Assembly (NCBI RefSeq): GCF_000820005.1
Contig: NZ_CDBL01000077.1
Location: 60,724 to 124,723 of the forward strand
Length of the DNA: 64,000 nucleotides
Direction of reading: 5' to 3'
Source of the DNA: Aeromonas piscicola
Lineage (GTDB): Bacteria; Pseudomonadota; Gammaproteobacteria; Enterobacterales; Aeromonadaceae
The notes under the pieces were generated by a model that saw only the letters and a list, made by a program, of their open reading frames with translations, ran no database searches and was not told where the DNA came from. Both the position numbers and the translations under genes were made by a program. This document shows positions 10,803 through 19,517 of the stretch, piece after piece (positions within the stretch are counted from its first letter, which is position 1; each line of letters opens with the position of its first letter).

Positions 10803-12209
10803 TCAGACGGATTGAGTGGCCAGGGTAGCGGCTTTCAATTCCCGTTTGATACGGCGGATTTTGCGCTCTTCGGCCACGGCCACGCAGGCCATCAGCACCA
10901 GACAGGCGGCGGCTGCTATGTCCAGCGCCGCAAAGGTGCCGGCCCAGCCGGTCAGACCGAAGATGGGGGTGCCATCGGCGATCATGCCCAGGCCCAGCTT
11001 GGCGAAGCTGTCACCTATGAGGTAGGCGAAGGTGCCCTTGACGCCATCGGCCACGCTTATGCCCTGTTTGGGTACGAAGCCCACGGCGGCCACGCCGATC
11101 AGCAGCTGCGGACCAAACACCAGGAAGCCTAGGGTGAACAGTGAGCCGAGGAACATGAACTGGGTGGTGGCGTGCTGGTAGAGACCCAGGGTCGCGATGA
11201 TCAGCGCCAGTGCCACGCAAGCCACCAGACCGCGACGGCCGTTGGCCAGATCGGAGAGGTAACCCCACATCAGGGTGCCGACCAGGGCGCCCACTTCGAA
11301 GAAGGTAAAGCCCTGGATGGCAATCTCCTTGGAGAAGCCCAGCTCCTGGTGAGCGTAGACGGTGGACCACTGGTCGATGCCGATGCGCACCACGTAGAGG
11401 AAGATGTTGGCAAAGCAGAGCAGCCAGATCACCTTGTTCATCAGCACGTACTTCACGAAGATCTGACCCTTGGTCAGCTTCTGCTCTTCGGTGGCGATGT
11501 CTTCTTCACTGGCCACCTCGTCAAACAGCTCTTCTACCTTGCCCAGGCCATAGGCTTCCGGTGAATCGCTGCCAAAACGCAGGCCAACGAAGCCGACCAC
11601 CAGCGCTATGATGGACGGGAAGATGAACATGCCGAGCACGTTGCCATCGAACAGGTAGTTGGCACCGAACAGCGCCACCCCGGCCGCACCGGCACCGCCC
11701 ACGTTGTGGGAGAGGTTCCACATGCCGAGATAGGTACCGCGCTTGTTGCGGGGGGTCCACTTGGTGATGGTGGAGTAGCTGCAGGAGCCGCCGCAGCTCT
11801 GGAAGAAGCCGCTCAGCGCATAGAAGAAGATCATGAAGTAGAGGCTGAAACCCGTGCCGCCCATGCTGGCACTGAAGCCGAGCATGCAGAGGGCGGAGAG
11901 GATCAGCATCAGCGGCAGGAACTGCTTGGTGTTCTTGCCATCGGCGTAGTAGGAGACGACCGTCTTGCCCACCCCGTAGGTGATGGAGAAGCCAAGGCCT
12001 ATCATGCCAAGCTCGGTCATGGAGAGACCGTACTCCTGGATCATGTCATTCTGCGCAATGTTGAAGTTCTTGCGGATCAGATACATGGTCAGATAGCCAA
12101 TAAATACAACCAGATAGGATTGCATAAAGGGCTTGAACCAGAGTTTGCGCCGGGCTGCGACCGGCAAGTCCAGGGTCGGGACCCGCACCTGCTTGAGAAA
12201 ATCCAACAT
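10803..12209 (-). CDS. uhpT: Hexose-6-phosphate:phosphate antiporter UhpT
   Basis: UhpT is an inner-membrane MFS organophosphate antiporter (12 helices) that takes up glucose-6-phosphate and related sugar phosphates in exchange for phosphate. The sequence is very close to E. coli UhpT throughout, for example [44 protein letters not shown] and [11 protein letters not shown]. The ATG at 12209 (MLDFLKQVR, 468 residues) matches the E. coli start and has AGAGG six bases upstream; another ATG lies two codons earlier. The E. coli regulators uhpA, uhpB and uhpC are not adjacent here, so the regulation must be encoded elsewhere or differ. Confidence 0.95.
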   Translation of the reverse strand: MLDFLKQVRVPTLDLPVAARRKLWFKPFMQSYLVVFIGYLTMYLIRKNFNIAQNDMIQEYGLSMTELGMIGLGFSITYGVGKTVVSYYADGKNTKQFLPLMLILSALCMLGFSASMGGTGFSLYFMIFFYALSGFFQSCGGSCSYSTITKWTPRNKRGTYLGMWNLSHNVGGAGAAGVALFGANYLFDGNVLGMFIFPSIIALVVGFVGLRFGSDSPEAYGLGKVEELFDEVASEEDIATEEQKLTKGQIFVKYVLMNKVIWLLCFANIFLYVVRIGIDQWSTVYAHQELGFSKEIAIQGFTFFEVGALVGTLMWGYLSDLANGRRGLVACVALALIIATLGLYQHATTQFMFLGSLFTLGFLVFGPQLLIGVAAVGFVPKQGISVADGVKGTFAYLIGDSFAKLGLGMIADGTPIFGLTGWAGTFAALDIAAAACLVLMACVAVAEERKIRRIKRELKAATLATQSV

Positions 12210-12444
12210 ATTCATCCTCTGCGAGATAGTCGGTATTTCCGCCGCGCCCCTCACTTTTTGGTTGGTGTTAGAGGTCGCGCCACGGAAAGGACAACAGCAA
12301 GAGGTTGGACTGTGCGCCTCGCTCTCCTGTCGATTGAACCCATGCCCACTCCCTGCGCCACTGCGAGGGTCGGGTAACTACATCAGGTAGCGTGACTTTA
12401 ATGAGGCGCGGCGCAAATGGCGTGAGAGCCATCCCTAGGGGCAT

Positions 12445-12459
12445 TAGGAAAATTTCCTA
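12445..12459. promoter_or_regulatory. Perfect palindrome upstream of uhpT, possible operator
   Basis: TAGGAAA-A-TTTCCTA is a perfect 7+1+7 palindrome centred about 240 bases before the uhpT start, in AT-rich surroundings. It does not resemble any UhpA site I remember. The binder is unknown. Confidence 0.35.
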
Positions 12460-12630
12460 GTTTGGCGGGATCCGGCCATGAAGCGTGAAGGGGATCACAG
12501 CGTGGCGGCATATTGCCGCCATTTCAGCTTGTTTGGTGGTGGGGTCTGTTGTGGATGAGGATGCATGGTTGGTGAGAGAAGCATGGAGTCTGGTCGCGAG
12601 TGCCGAACAGGTGGGGGATCCATGCAGTTG

Positions 12631-12654
12631 AAAGGCCACCGTACGGTGGCCTTT
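12631..12654 (-). terminator. Terminator after the T3SS-type chaperone gene
   Basis: A perfect 10-bp stem, AAAGGCCACC with GGTGGCCTTT around a GTAC loop, starts 9 bases after the chaperone stop. On the plus strand a T-rich stretch follows at 12651-12666, so it may act in both directions. Confidence 0.65.
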
Positions 12655-12662
12655 CTCTATTT

Positions 12663-13088
12663 TTACACCCTCAGGCTTGGCATGCTGTCGCCACGTGGTT
12701 TTTCTCCCGTTTCGCTAGCCAGCATCACTGCTCTTGATACCAGTTGTTGCAAGGCCCGCTGGAGCCGCGGTGCCTCGGCCTTCGCCAGTGACAGCTGGCA
12801 CCAGAGGATCAGGTGATTGTCCTGACCCAGGGCAACCCGGATAGTGCCGGGCTCGGGGCTGAAGAGGTTATCCTGCAGCAACTCGCGAGCCTGCGCTTCG
12901 CCGCCAAGCACACCCGCACGCAGAAACATGACCATGCTTTCCCCGTCGAGTGGGGCCAGATGGATGGCCCAGAGTTTGTCCAGTGTGAGGCAGGCATGAC
13001 CTGCTTCATCTTGCTCGATGGGTTCGATGCCGAGATGGGTTGCCAGTTCGCCAAGGCGAGTCGTATAGAGGTTCATTGTGTGGCTCAT
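12663..13088 (-). CDS. CesT-family type III secretion chaperone
   Basis: This small acidic protein of 141 residues has the pattern of class I type III effector chaperones: MNLYTTRLGELATHLGIEPI, then a short hydrophobic beta strand (ACLTLDKLWAIHLAPL) and MVMFLRAGVLG. Such dimers bind an effector's N-terminal chaperone-binding segment and deliver it to the secretion ATPase. The ATG at 13088 overlaps the stop of the preceding gene as ATGA, so it is co-translated with its presumed effector. A methionine four codons in is an alternative start. No secretion apparatus genes are in the window. Assignment rests on fold-level similarity and operon pairing. Confidence 0.75.
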   Translation of the reverse strand: MSHTMNLYTTRLGELATHLGIEPIEQDEAGHACLTLDKLWAIHLAPLDGESMVMFLRAGVLGGEAQARELLQDNLFSPEPGTIRVALGQDNHLILWCQLSLAKAEAPRLQRALQQLVSRAVMLASETGEKPRGDSMPSLRV

Positions 13089-14506
13089 CCCAGATAGTTG
13101 TTGCTGACGTTGAAGCGGCCCTTGTTCTCATCCTGCGGGCGACAGAAGTGGCAGACCAGCTGATCCGGCAGCCAACCCAGCGTGTCCTTGAACCCCTGCA
13201 GTAGATCGGCAAAATGAACGCCTTTGGCTTCACGGTTGAGCAGCACGAAGTCAAATGGTTGCGCGGCGCCGTCCCGGTTCATTCTGCCGATCAGCTCGGC
13301 CGCCTGCTCGGGCTGGGTACGGATGCCGCCATCCAGCCGGTAGTTGGTCGCCTCCCGGCTCAAGGTGCCGTAGATCTGGCTTTCATCCCGGAAAGCGACC
13401 CGATCATCCTTCAGCTTCTCGGCAAAGGCCATGGTGTTGGAGACCAGCACGTTGTTGCGGGTCGAGGCAAAATCAAATTCAATCCCTTCCGGCTTGGTGA
13501 AGGTCCCCTCATTGACGCCGCTCCCGTGGGAAGAGAAGAGCACATTGCGGTTGAGCTGCTGTTGGCCACTGAACAGATAGGCTATCTCTTTGCCATTGAT
13601 GGTGATGGGAGTGATGGCTATCTGGTGTTGCCGCTCAAGTGATATGCGTGCAGCCTCGGGCAGATTGGTGCTGCTGACCTTGATGTGCTGACCATCGCTC
13701 AGGCGGGCGGCAATATCATTTTTGGCAAACAGGCTGTCAGCTTTGGCCAGATCCTCTGCGCGAAGAGCACCCTTGCCCGGAATATGGATACCGAAGCTGC
13801 CGGGTTTGCTGGCGCTGGGCCAAATCGCGGGGCGGTCGAAGTTAGCTGCCGGTTTTTCTGCGAGCACGCTGACGGCGCCGCCCCAACGGGCTTCGAGCTG
13901 TCGAGTTTGCTGGCTGGCACTGTAAGCGTCGAGTTGACTCTTGGCATCTGCCAGCGTCGGTGCGTGTTTCATGCCTTGGTTCGGAATAAATATGCCGAAT
14001 TGTCCCGGTTTGCTGGCACTGGGCCAAATGGCGGCAGCATTGGTGCCGGGGGCCGGTTTGCTGGCCAATACCTGCACATCTTGTCCTGCGAAATGGTGGC
14101 ACAGATCCACCATGCCGTTCTGGCCACGGGGGGGCTGGGCGGGAGCCGGTTTTGTGGCGCGCTCGGGTAGCGGCGGTGGCAGTTGGCGAGAGGCGGCATC
14201 CAACAGCAGTTTGGCATCAGCGAGTGAAAGCTGGTCGGAGCGCAATCCGGCGAGAACGGCATTGCCACCTGTATCTTGCTGTAGCTTGAAGTTGGCGATA
14301 TGCGGCAGCAAGCCTGCCACTTCCTGGTGATTGAGGGAGATGTTGCGTACCTGCTCCAGTACCGCGCTGGCAAATGCATGCTCCTGGCTGGATGCACCCG
14401 CACCAATGTTGCCATGGCTGCTATTGCCAAGACGACCGGCTTGATCGGCGTGACCTAACTGGCTGATTTGCTGATTGACGAGTGTCTGTAGGGCTTGGAT
14501 CTGCAT
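13085..14506 (-). CDS. Candidate type III secreted effector with an internal tandem repeat
   Basis: The protein has 473 residues from the ATG at 14506, which has AGGAGG four bases upstream. The N-terminus (MQIQALQTLVNQQISQLGHA) is polar and Gln/Ser-rich, like type III signals, and there is no Sec signal. Residues about 141-195 and 206-260 are two copies of one unit sharing IWPSASKPGxFGIxIP. Pro-rich linkers (about 108-130) separate it from a helical head. The C-terminal part (about 300-473) has a VLFSSHGSG strand-turn and a CHFC pair at 452-455. It recalls the Stv-type putative adhesin domain, but this is weak. It is co-transcribed with the CesT-like chaperone. The target activity is unknown. 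Confidence 0.7.
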   Translation of the reverse strand: MQIQALQTLVNQQISQLGHADQAGRLGNSSHGNIGAGASSQEHAFASAVLEQVRNISLNHQEVAGLLPHIANFKLQQDTGGNAVLAGLRSDQLSLADAKLLLDAASRQLPPPLPERATKPAPAQPPRGQNGMVDLCHHFAGQDVQVLASKPAPGTNAAAIWPSASKPGQFGIFIPNQGMKHAPTLADAKSQLDAYSASQQTRQLEARWGGAVSVLAEKPAANFDRPAIWPSASKPGSFGIHIPGKGALRAEDLAKADSLFAKNDIAARLSDGQHIKVSSTNLPEAARISLERQHQIAITPITINGKEIAYLFSGQQQLNRNVLFSSHGSGVNEGTFTKPEGIEFDFASTRNNVLVSNTMAFAEKLKDDRVAFRDESQIYGTLSREATNYRLDGGIRTQPEQAAELIGRMNRDGAAQPFDFVLLNREAKGVHFADLLQGFKDTLGWLPDQLVCHFCRPQDENKGRFNVSNNYLG

Positions 14507-14630
14507 TGAACCTCCTGTTGTGTATCTGGAGGTCATTCTATGGAGATGGTGAAATGCACTCCGTCAGGAAACGGCACTCAATTTGTAGAAAATGGTTGAA
14601 GTGATGAGAGGAAACGGTGAGCGCGGGGTA

Positions 14631-14658
14631 AAAAGTGGAGAGGCCGAATGGCCTCTCC
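14631..14658 (-). terminator. Terminator after the PTS EIIABC gene
   Basis: The stem GGAGAGGCC/GGCCTCTCC with a GAAT loop (14637-14658) is followed by ACTTTTTACC on the minus strand. It begins 21 bases after the permease stop. Confidence 0.8.
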
Positions 14659-14678
14659 TGGCAGGTATTCACGGGTGA

Positions 14679-16586
14679 TCAGGCCGCCTTGGCGAGTTCC
14701 ACCTGGTCGGTTTTCTTCACCCGCAGTTTTTTCAGGGCAACCGCCACCACGCCGGTGACGATGGCGCCACAGATCATGCAGAGCAGCGCCAGCAGCGGCT
14801 TGTTGACCGCACCCAGCAGGGCAACGATGGGGCCACCGTGAGCCACGCTGTTGGTGATGCCGAACAGGAAGGCCATCACGGCGGCTGTCATGCTGCCCAG
14901 CACGTTGGCGGGGATGACGGCGAGCGGGTCACGGGCGGCGAACGGGATCGCCCCTTCCGAGATACCCACCAGGCCCATGGCACCGGCGGCTTTGCCCGCT
15001 TCGATTTCGGAGGCATCGAAGATACCCAGCTTGCGACCGAGCACGGTCGCAAGCGACATGCCGAGCGGCGCGGCCGGGATGGCGCAAGCCATGGCCCCCA
15101 TAAACTGGGTCTGACCGGAGGCTATCATGCCCACCGAGAACAGGAAGGCCACCTTGTTGACCGGGCCACCCATGTCAAAGCCGGCCATGCCACCGAGTAC
15201 GATACCCAGCAGCACCAGACTGCCACCGCTCATGGAGAGCAGCATGGCGTTCAGGCCCGTCATCATGTCGGCAATGGGGGCACCTATGATGAAGATGAAG
15301 ACCGCAGCGATAAAGAGCGACCCGACGATGGGCGCGATCAGGATAGGCACCAGCGGCTGCACCATCTTGTGGTAGTGACGGGTGGCAATCCAGCGCACCA
15401 GATAACCGACCAGCAGGCCCGCTATGATGGCACCGATAAAGCCTGTACCGGCGTCGGCGCCATAGAAGCTGCCGTTGTTGGCGATCCAGCCGCCGATAAA
15501 GCCCGGTGCCAGCGCCGGACGATCACCGATGGCGTAGGCGATATAGCCCGCCAGAATGGGGATCATCAGGGTAAAGGCGGCCACGCCCACGTTGAGGATC
15601 TGGTTCCACATGCTCCCTTCCGGGATCTGCATGCCGCTCGGGGTCGGGTTGCCACCGATGGCCAGTGCCAGCGCGATCAGCAGACCACCTGTGACCACAA
15701 AGGGGATCATGTGGGAGACGCCGTTCATCAGGTAGCGATAGAGATCGGAACTGCCGCCCGTGCTCTTATCCTCTCCCTTCTTGTCCTCTTTGCCTGCCAC
15801 ATAGGCCGGCGCCTTCAGCGCCTGCTCAATAAGACCCTTGCCATCCTTGATGGGGGCTTTCACCCCAGTCTTGATGAGCGGCTTGCCGTTGAAGCGGGCC
15901 ATGTCCACCTGCTTATCGCAGGCCACGACGATAGCGCTGGCGCGGGCGATCTCGGTCGCGGTCGGGCTGTTCTTGACGCCGATGGAGCCGTTGGTCTCCA
16001 CCTTCACCTCGTAACCCAGCTCCTTGGCGGCACGCTCCAGCGACTCTGCCGCCAGATAGGTGTGGGCGATGCCGGCCGGACAACCGGTGACACCTATGAT
16101 GAAGCCCTTGCTGGTGGTCGGGGCAGCGGTTTGCTCCTCCTTGCGCTCCAGCAGCAGCGCCAGCGCAGCAGCCGAGCTCTTGGCAGCCAGCAACTTGGCA
16201 ATAAAACCTTCTTCAATCAGCTTGGCGGAGAGCTCGGCCAGCACCTCGATATGGTGGTTGGCGCCACCGGCCGGGGAGGCAATCATGAAGAACAGCTGGG
16301 ACGGCTTGCCATCCTCGGCGCCGTACTCGATGCCGTTGCGGCTGATGCCGATGGCCACCGCCGGTGTGCTCACAGCCGCACTCTTGGCGTGGGGCAGGGC
16401 AACGCCCTCCTCGAAGCCAGTGTTGTCCAGCTCTTCCCGGGCCCACAGGTCCTTGATGAACTGCTGCTCATCGCTGACCTTGCCCTGCGCGACCAGCAAG
16501 CGGGCCATCTCGCTGAAGACCTCCTCCTTGCTCGTTGCGTTCAAATCGAGATTGATCAGATGTTCGTTGATCAGTGTGGTGATCAT
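14679..16586 (-). CDS. PTS fructose-family permease EIIABC (order A-B-C)
   Basis: This is a 635-residue inner-membrane sugar permease. EIIA (about 1-150) has phospho-His 66 in EEGVALPHAKS. EIIB (about 160-260) has phospho-Cys 169 in GVTGCPAGIAHTYLAAE. EIIC (about 285-620) has multiple membrane spans with MNGVSHMIPFVVTGG and the GGPVNKVAF motif typical of the Fru family. The ATG at 16586 begins the family homology and has GGGAG upstream. The substrate may be fructose, mannose or a derivative such as mannosylglycerate, and the sequence does not decide. Two GC-rich hairpins (16599-16614 and 16620-16647) lie in the leader, and a 34-base element shared with the second EII gene lies at 16695-16728. 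Confidence 0.9.
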   Translation of the reverse strand: MITTLINEHLINLDLNATSKEEVFSEMARLLVAQGKVSDEQQFIKDLWAREELDNTGFEEGVALPHAKSAAVSTPAVAIGISRNGIEYGAEDGKPSQLFFMIASPAGGANHHIEVLAELSAKLIEEGFIAKLLAAKSSAAALALLLERKEEQTAAPTTSKGFIIGVTGCPAGIAHTYLAAESLERAAKELGYEVKVETNGSIGVKNSPTATEIARASAIVVACDKQVDMARFNGKPLIKTGVKAPIKDGKGLIEQALKAPAYVAGKEDKKGEDKSTGGSSDLYRYLMNGVSHMIPFVVTGGLLIALALAIGGNPTPSGMQIPEGSMWNQILNVGVAAFTLMIPILAGYIAYAIGDRPALAPGFIGGWIANNGSFYGADAGTGFIGAIIAGLLVGYLVRWIATRHYHKMVQPLVPILIAPIVGSLFIAAVFIFIIGAPIADMMTGLNAMLLSMSGGSLVLLGIVLGGMAGFDMGGPVNKVAFLFSVGMIASGQTQFMGAMACAIPAAPLGMSLATVLGRKLGIFDASEIEAGKAAGAMGLVGISEGAIPFAARDPLAVIPANVLGSMTAAVMAFLFGITNSVAHGGPIVALLGAVNKPLLALLCMICGAIVTGVVAVALKKLRVKKTDQVELAKAA

Positions 16587-16694
16587 GGCGCTCTCCCGCT
16601 CCCGTGAGGGAGCCTGTTGGCATGCCGCCCGTGCTGGCACGGCATGCAGACAAAATTGACCTCACTATTATCGCGCCGGGGAGCAAGCCACCCT

Positions 16695-16728
16695 ATCGGA
16701 CAAATGTGCGAATGACTGGATTTTTGTG
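16695..16728 (-). promoter_or_regulatory. Element shared upstream of both EII permease genes, copy 1
   Basis: Read on the plus strand, the pattern is ATCGGA-N3-ATGTGC-N5-ACTGGATTTTTGTG. The same 34-base layout occurs at 34099-34132. This copy ends 109 bases before the permease ATG at 16586; the other is 96 bases before its ATG. Outside the two spacers the copies are identical, while surrounding DNA differs, which suggests a common regulator or promoter core. Confidence 0.6.
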
Positions 16729-17024
16729 CGGCAAGATCCCGAGTGTGAACCGGATCCCAAAGCTAGGCGTTGGGCACCAGTAGCGAATTAAATTGGTTTT
16801 CACATATAAAATCATGTTGTTAGCATTCTTCCCCTTGCGGTCATATTGCTGTGGCCCTACCAGTCTGGACGGGAGAGAGAAGCTTCTTCTGTAAATTTGT
16901 GAGGGTATATGATGGAACGAGATGTGAGCCGGCGCACATAAATGGCTGTCATCATGGGAGCTTGGGGGAGTACAAACTGGAGAAATGGGCTTGGCGAGCG
17001 GGAGCTCCGGGGCAACCGCAGGGT

Positions 17025-17048
17025 GCAATGAACGGAGTGAGTTGTACC
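17025..17048. repeat. Dispersed intergenic repeat, copy 2
   Basis: This matches 9424-9447 at 21 of 24 bases, and two of the three differences are compensatory-looking changes in the inverted arms (TTGTACC against TTGCACC). Like copy 1 it lies near a PTS gene, on the opposite (upstream) side. Confidence 0.5.
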
Positions 17049-17088
17049 GCCGATAGGGGTGGCAGGGGTGGGAGTCGCGGTACATATT

Positions 17089-17129
17089 GCATCCTGAGGA
17101 TGGGCGCGATGAGCCCATCCTCAGGATGC
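17089..17129. repeat. Perfect 17-bp inverted repeat with 7-base loop
   Basis: GCATCCTGAGGATGGGC (17089-17105) pairs exactly with 17113-17129 around GCGATGA. There is no adjacent T-run. Each arm is itself partly palindromic (CATCCTGAGGATG), so cruciform or multi-way folding is possible. Confidence 0.7.
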
Positions 17130-17588
17130 TTGTCAGAGACTCCGGCTGTTGTTGCTTGACGTGATAGCGATGCACTGGCCAGCCAATTACCGCCATTGCT
17201 GCCGCGACGAGAATCCCGATCAGACAGAGGCGTCCCACCTCCCGATAAAGCAAATCCATATGAAAATCCTGCCGGATAAGTGCCGGGGTCAAGCCGAGTG
17301 GCGCCGTAATGGCCAGGCTGGATATGAATTTCACAAGCAATCTGGTTCAGTTTTTTGGGGAACGTCTGTATTGATTCATTCTTGTATAATCCAGTTAGCT
17401 CTATTGGGGCGAGTAAGGAACTCCTTGAATATGGATATTTTTCAGTTTGCCATTTCGAAATAGACATCAGGTGCCATTAAATTAAGCATCCACCTACTCC
17501 GTTGACGGTTGCCGTGGCGTTCGAAAATTCAATATCCAAGATACGCCAATGCCCGAAACGGCTTTGCTAACCGAACCTACGGGATTTA

Positions 17589-18002
17589 TTATTTACGTGG
17601 CATCATCAACCATAGACCGCAGAGTGCGACACCCATACCCAGCAAGCGAGTGACTGAAAAGGCTTCTCGAAAAAACAACAGTCCAATAGGTAAAAGCAAG
17701 AGTGTACTCGCCGCATTGGTCAGGAATGAAGATATCCCCAGATGGCCACCGGCTCGATATAACAACAAGAATCCAAGCTCAATCCCTAAAATCCCCAGCG
17801 CCACGCCCGCAACACTCCAGTTTAATATTTGGATGCTGCGACTACCGTCATAAAAATAAATGCCAGGTAAACATAATAAAAGGGCGATACCATAACTCAA
17901 GGACAAAGATAAAAATGGATTGACACCACTAGGTACAAATTTAATCGAAAGGTGGTATACGACCGAACCTGCGATAGCAAGAATGACAGCTAAAACATAC
18001 AT
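17589..18002 (-). CDS. Half-size EamA/DMT-family membrane transporter
   Basis: This is a 137-residue integral membrane protein with four or five hydrophobic helices (about 1-20, 30-50, 60-82, 88-110 and 113-133). It has the DMT-type ending LLGMGVALCGLWLMM. Single-EamA-domain proteins of this size act as dimers, and drug, amino-acid or polyamine export are all possible. The ATG at 18002 gives MYVLAVILAIAGSVVYH. It is divergent from the LysR-type gene at 18101 with 98 bases between, so that regulator probably controls it. The region is visibly AT-richer than its neighbours, which points to acquisition. Confidence 0.8.
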   Translation of the reverse strand: MYVLAVILAIAGSVVYHLSIKFVPSGVNPFLSLSLSYGIALLLCLPGIYFYDGSRSIQILNWSVAGVALGILGIELGFLLLYRAGGHLGISSFLTNAASTLLLLPIGLLFFREAFSVTRLLGMGVALCGLWLMMPRK

Positions 18003-18100
18003 CGTGAACTCCAGCTAAATAATAAAAGCATGCTCAGTCTAGCGGATGCCGTAGTTCATAGGTAGACTGCAAAAATGTATGGCAGTTATAAGATTTATTT

Positions 18101-18973
18101 ATGGCAAATGACTTTGATACCGCACTGCTGCGCTCTTTCGTGAGTGTTGTGCGATGTGGCAGCATTAACCGGGCCGCAATATTGCAAGGGAAAACACAGC
18201 CAGCGCTTAGCCAGCAAATTCAGCGTTTAGAACAGCAACTAGGCCATGCATTGCTGCTTCGCTCCAACAGAGGTATACGTTTAAGTACGGAGGGGGAGGC
18301 GTTATTACCTTATGCAGAACGCATTTTGAGTCTAACCGATCAACTGAGTCTAAAGCCTGCATCACAAGGTAAACTGCATTGCAGTATTGGTTTGGTTGAA
18401 GATCTTGTGAGTAATCACTTTACCCGCGTGCTAGCAGACTTTGCTTGTGTGCATCCTGGATTAAGCTTGCGGGTTGAGGTGACTAACAAGCAGTCACTAT
18501 TTGCTGCGTTTGAACGTGGTGAGTTGGATGTGTTGGTCAGCATGCCGATTGCCAATGCGCCAGCACCAATTCAGGAATTCAGTTTTCCACTTTATTGGTT
18601 TGCAGCTCATGGGTTCGAACATCAAGGTGAATCATTACCTTTAGTCATTTTCAGTCAACCTTGCTCATGGCGTAATCGTATATTAGAGGCATTGAATAGA
18701 GAAGGTATTCCTTGGCATATAGTATTTGAGAGCAGTAGCCTTGCAGCTTTACAGGCTGCTACAGAGGCTGGGCTGGGCGTCGTCGCTTTATTTTCTCAAA
18801 CACCCCCCAAGCATAGCCAGAGATTGACCCAACTCCCTGCACTCCCAAATATTACAATTGCAGTTTATCGCCAGCGGGGTGATACGGATAAGACGGTTCA
18901 AGATTTAACCAATTTGTTTCTAAGAGAAATGCAGCATAATGTTGTAACGCTAAATGATGGTGAAGGACAGTAG
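18101..18973 (+). CDS. LysR-family transcriptional regulator
   Basis: This is a 290-residue LysR-type protein. The N-terminal winged helix spans about residues 5-64 (DTALLRSFVSVVRCGSINRA, then TQPALSQQIQRLEQQLGHALL). The effector-binding domain follows from about residue 90 (LHCSIGLVEDLVSNHFTRVL). The start ATG at 18101 gives the usual spacing to the helix-turn-helix. It is divergently paired with the small DMT transporter, the common arrangement in which a LysR protein controls its neighbouring exporter from the shared promoter region. The ligand is unknown. Confidence 0.9.
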   Translation: MANDFDTALLRSFVSVVRCGSINRAAILQGKTQPALSQQIQRLEQQLGHALLLRSNRGIRLSTEGEALLPYAERILSLTDQLSLKPASQGKLHCSIGLVEDLVSNHFTRVLADFACVHPGLSLRVEVTNKQSLFAAFERGELDVLVSMPIANAPAPIQEFSFPLYWFAAHGFEHQGESLPLVIFSQPCSWRNRILEALNREGIPWHIVFESSSLAALQAATEAGLGVVALFSQTPPKHSQRLTQLPALPNITIAVYRQRGDTDKTVQDLTNLFLREMQHNVVTLNDGEGQ

Positions 18974-19517
18974 AGCACTGAATAAAGGGGGCTCAGCCAA
19001 GTCTGTGCGATCAGGAAGTTCTTCATGGGCAAGGTACCGTCGTTTCGATTGCTGTCTCGTTGGATATATGGCTCATCTCGTATCTTGGGCTAAAAATCGC
19101 AGGCTGGTGCTGAACGAAGTGAAGCCAAGGTTTACCGCGACATGAAGCGTCAATTCTGGTGTGCCAATCTCTTTCATCCACGTTTATTCCGCTCTGGCTG
19201 GCGCAATAATGCTCGCCTGTCGGGCTTCTCTACGCGCTGCGCCAACCTAATAACCACGCTACCACTTGTGATGACAGCTGCCAGTCTGCTGCGGCTAACC
19301 GGTGATATAGCGGGGCATGGCTGTTCGATTACCTTATTGCGGCACAGGCAGCGATCCCGAGAGAGCCTGGTTGCAACTGGGGCATAACAAGCGGTGGTGG
19401 AAGGGGGTAAAACGACGCTTTGCGAGAAAGCGACCAGTGATCAACAAATGGGTGAGAGCGCGGCATATTTGTGCAGCTGCAGGCTGACCATCACCCCTTA
19501 CTGGGAGCAACAGCCAC
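18974..19517. other. 544-base stretch with only decayed reading frames
   Basis: No intact gene is visible. Several short overlapping plus-strand frames (for example a basic, Trp-rich frame ending near 19490 that contains GHNKRWWKGVKRRFARK) look like remnants of one or more disrupted genes. I cannot identify the parent. No inverted repeats typical of an insertion sequence are evident. Confidence 0.4.

Larger units (their letters stand above)
12210..12662. other. Intergenic region upstream of uhpT
   Basis: There are 453 bases with no convincing gene. The right end holds the hairpin at 12631-12654 that closes the chaperone-effector operon. The left part is the uhpT leader. A perfect odd palindrome lies at 12445-12459. 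Confidence 0.6.
16729..17588. other. 860-base stretch with no confident gene
   Basis: This stretch holds dispersed repeat copy 2 (17025-17048) and a perfect 17-bp hairpin (17089-17129). There is also a possible small membrane-protein remnant read leftward from an ATG at 17259 that has AGGA upstream. It begins MDLLYREVGRL with one hydrophobic span (about residues 11-28), then runs through the hairpin without a normal end; a one-base shift would give a stop just before the hairpin. Longer frames here are Pro/Ser-rich and not protein-like. Confidence 0.5.

Noticed and set aside
14507..14636. An ExsA-type T3SS promoter before the effector-like gene
   Set aside because: I looked for the A-rich GNC...TGNNA pattern and found no convincing match by eye.
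14838..16607. A 589-codon plus-strand frame
   Set aside because: It mirrors the PTS EIIABC gene. The His/Gly/Asp-rich product is typical of antisense frames in GC-rich genomes.
16693..17340. A 215-codon minus-strand frame in the gap upstream of the EIIABC gene
   Set aside because: Only the first part (one hydrophobic span) is protein-like. The rest runs through a perfect hairpin and is Pro/Ser-rich, so I describe it as a possible remnant and do not call a full gene.
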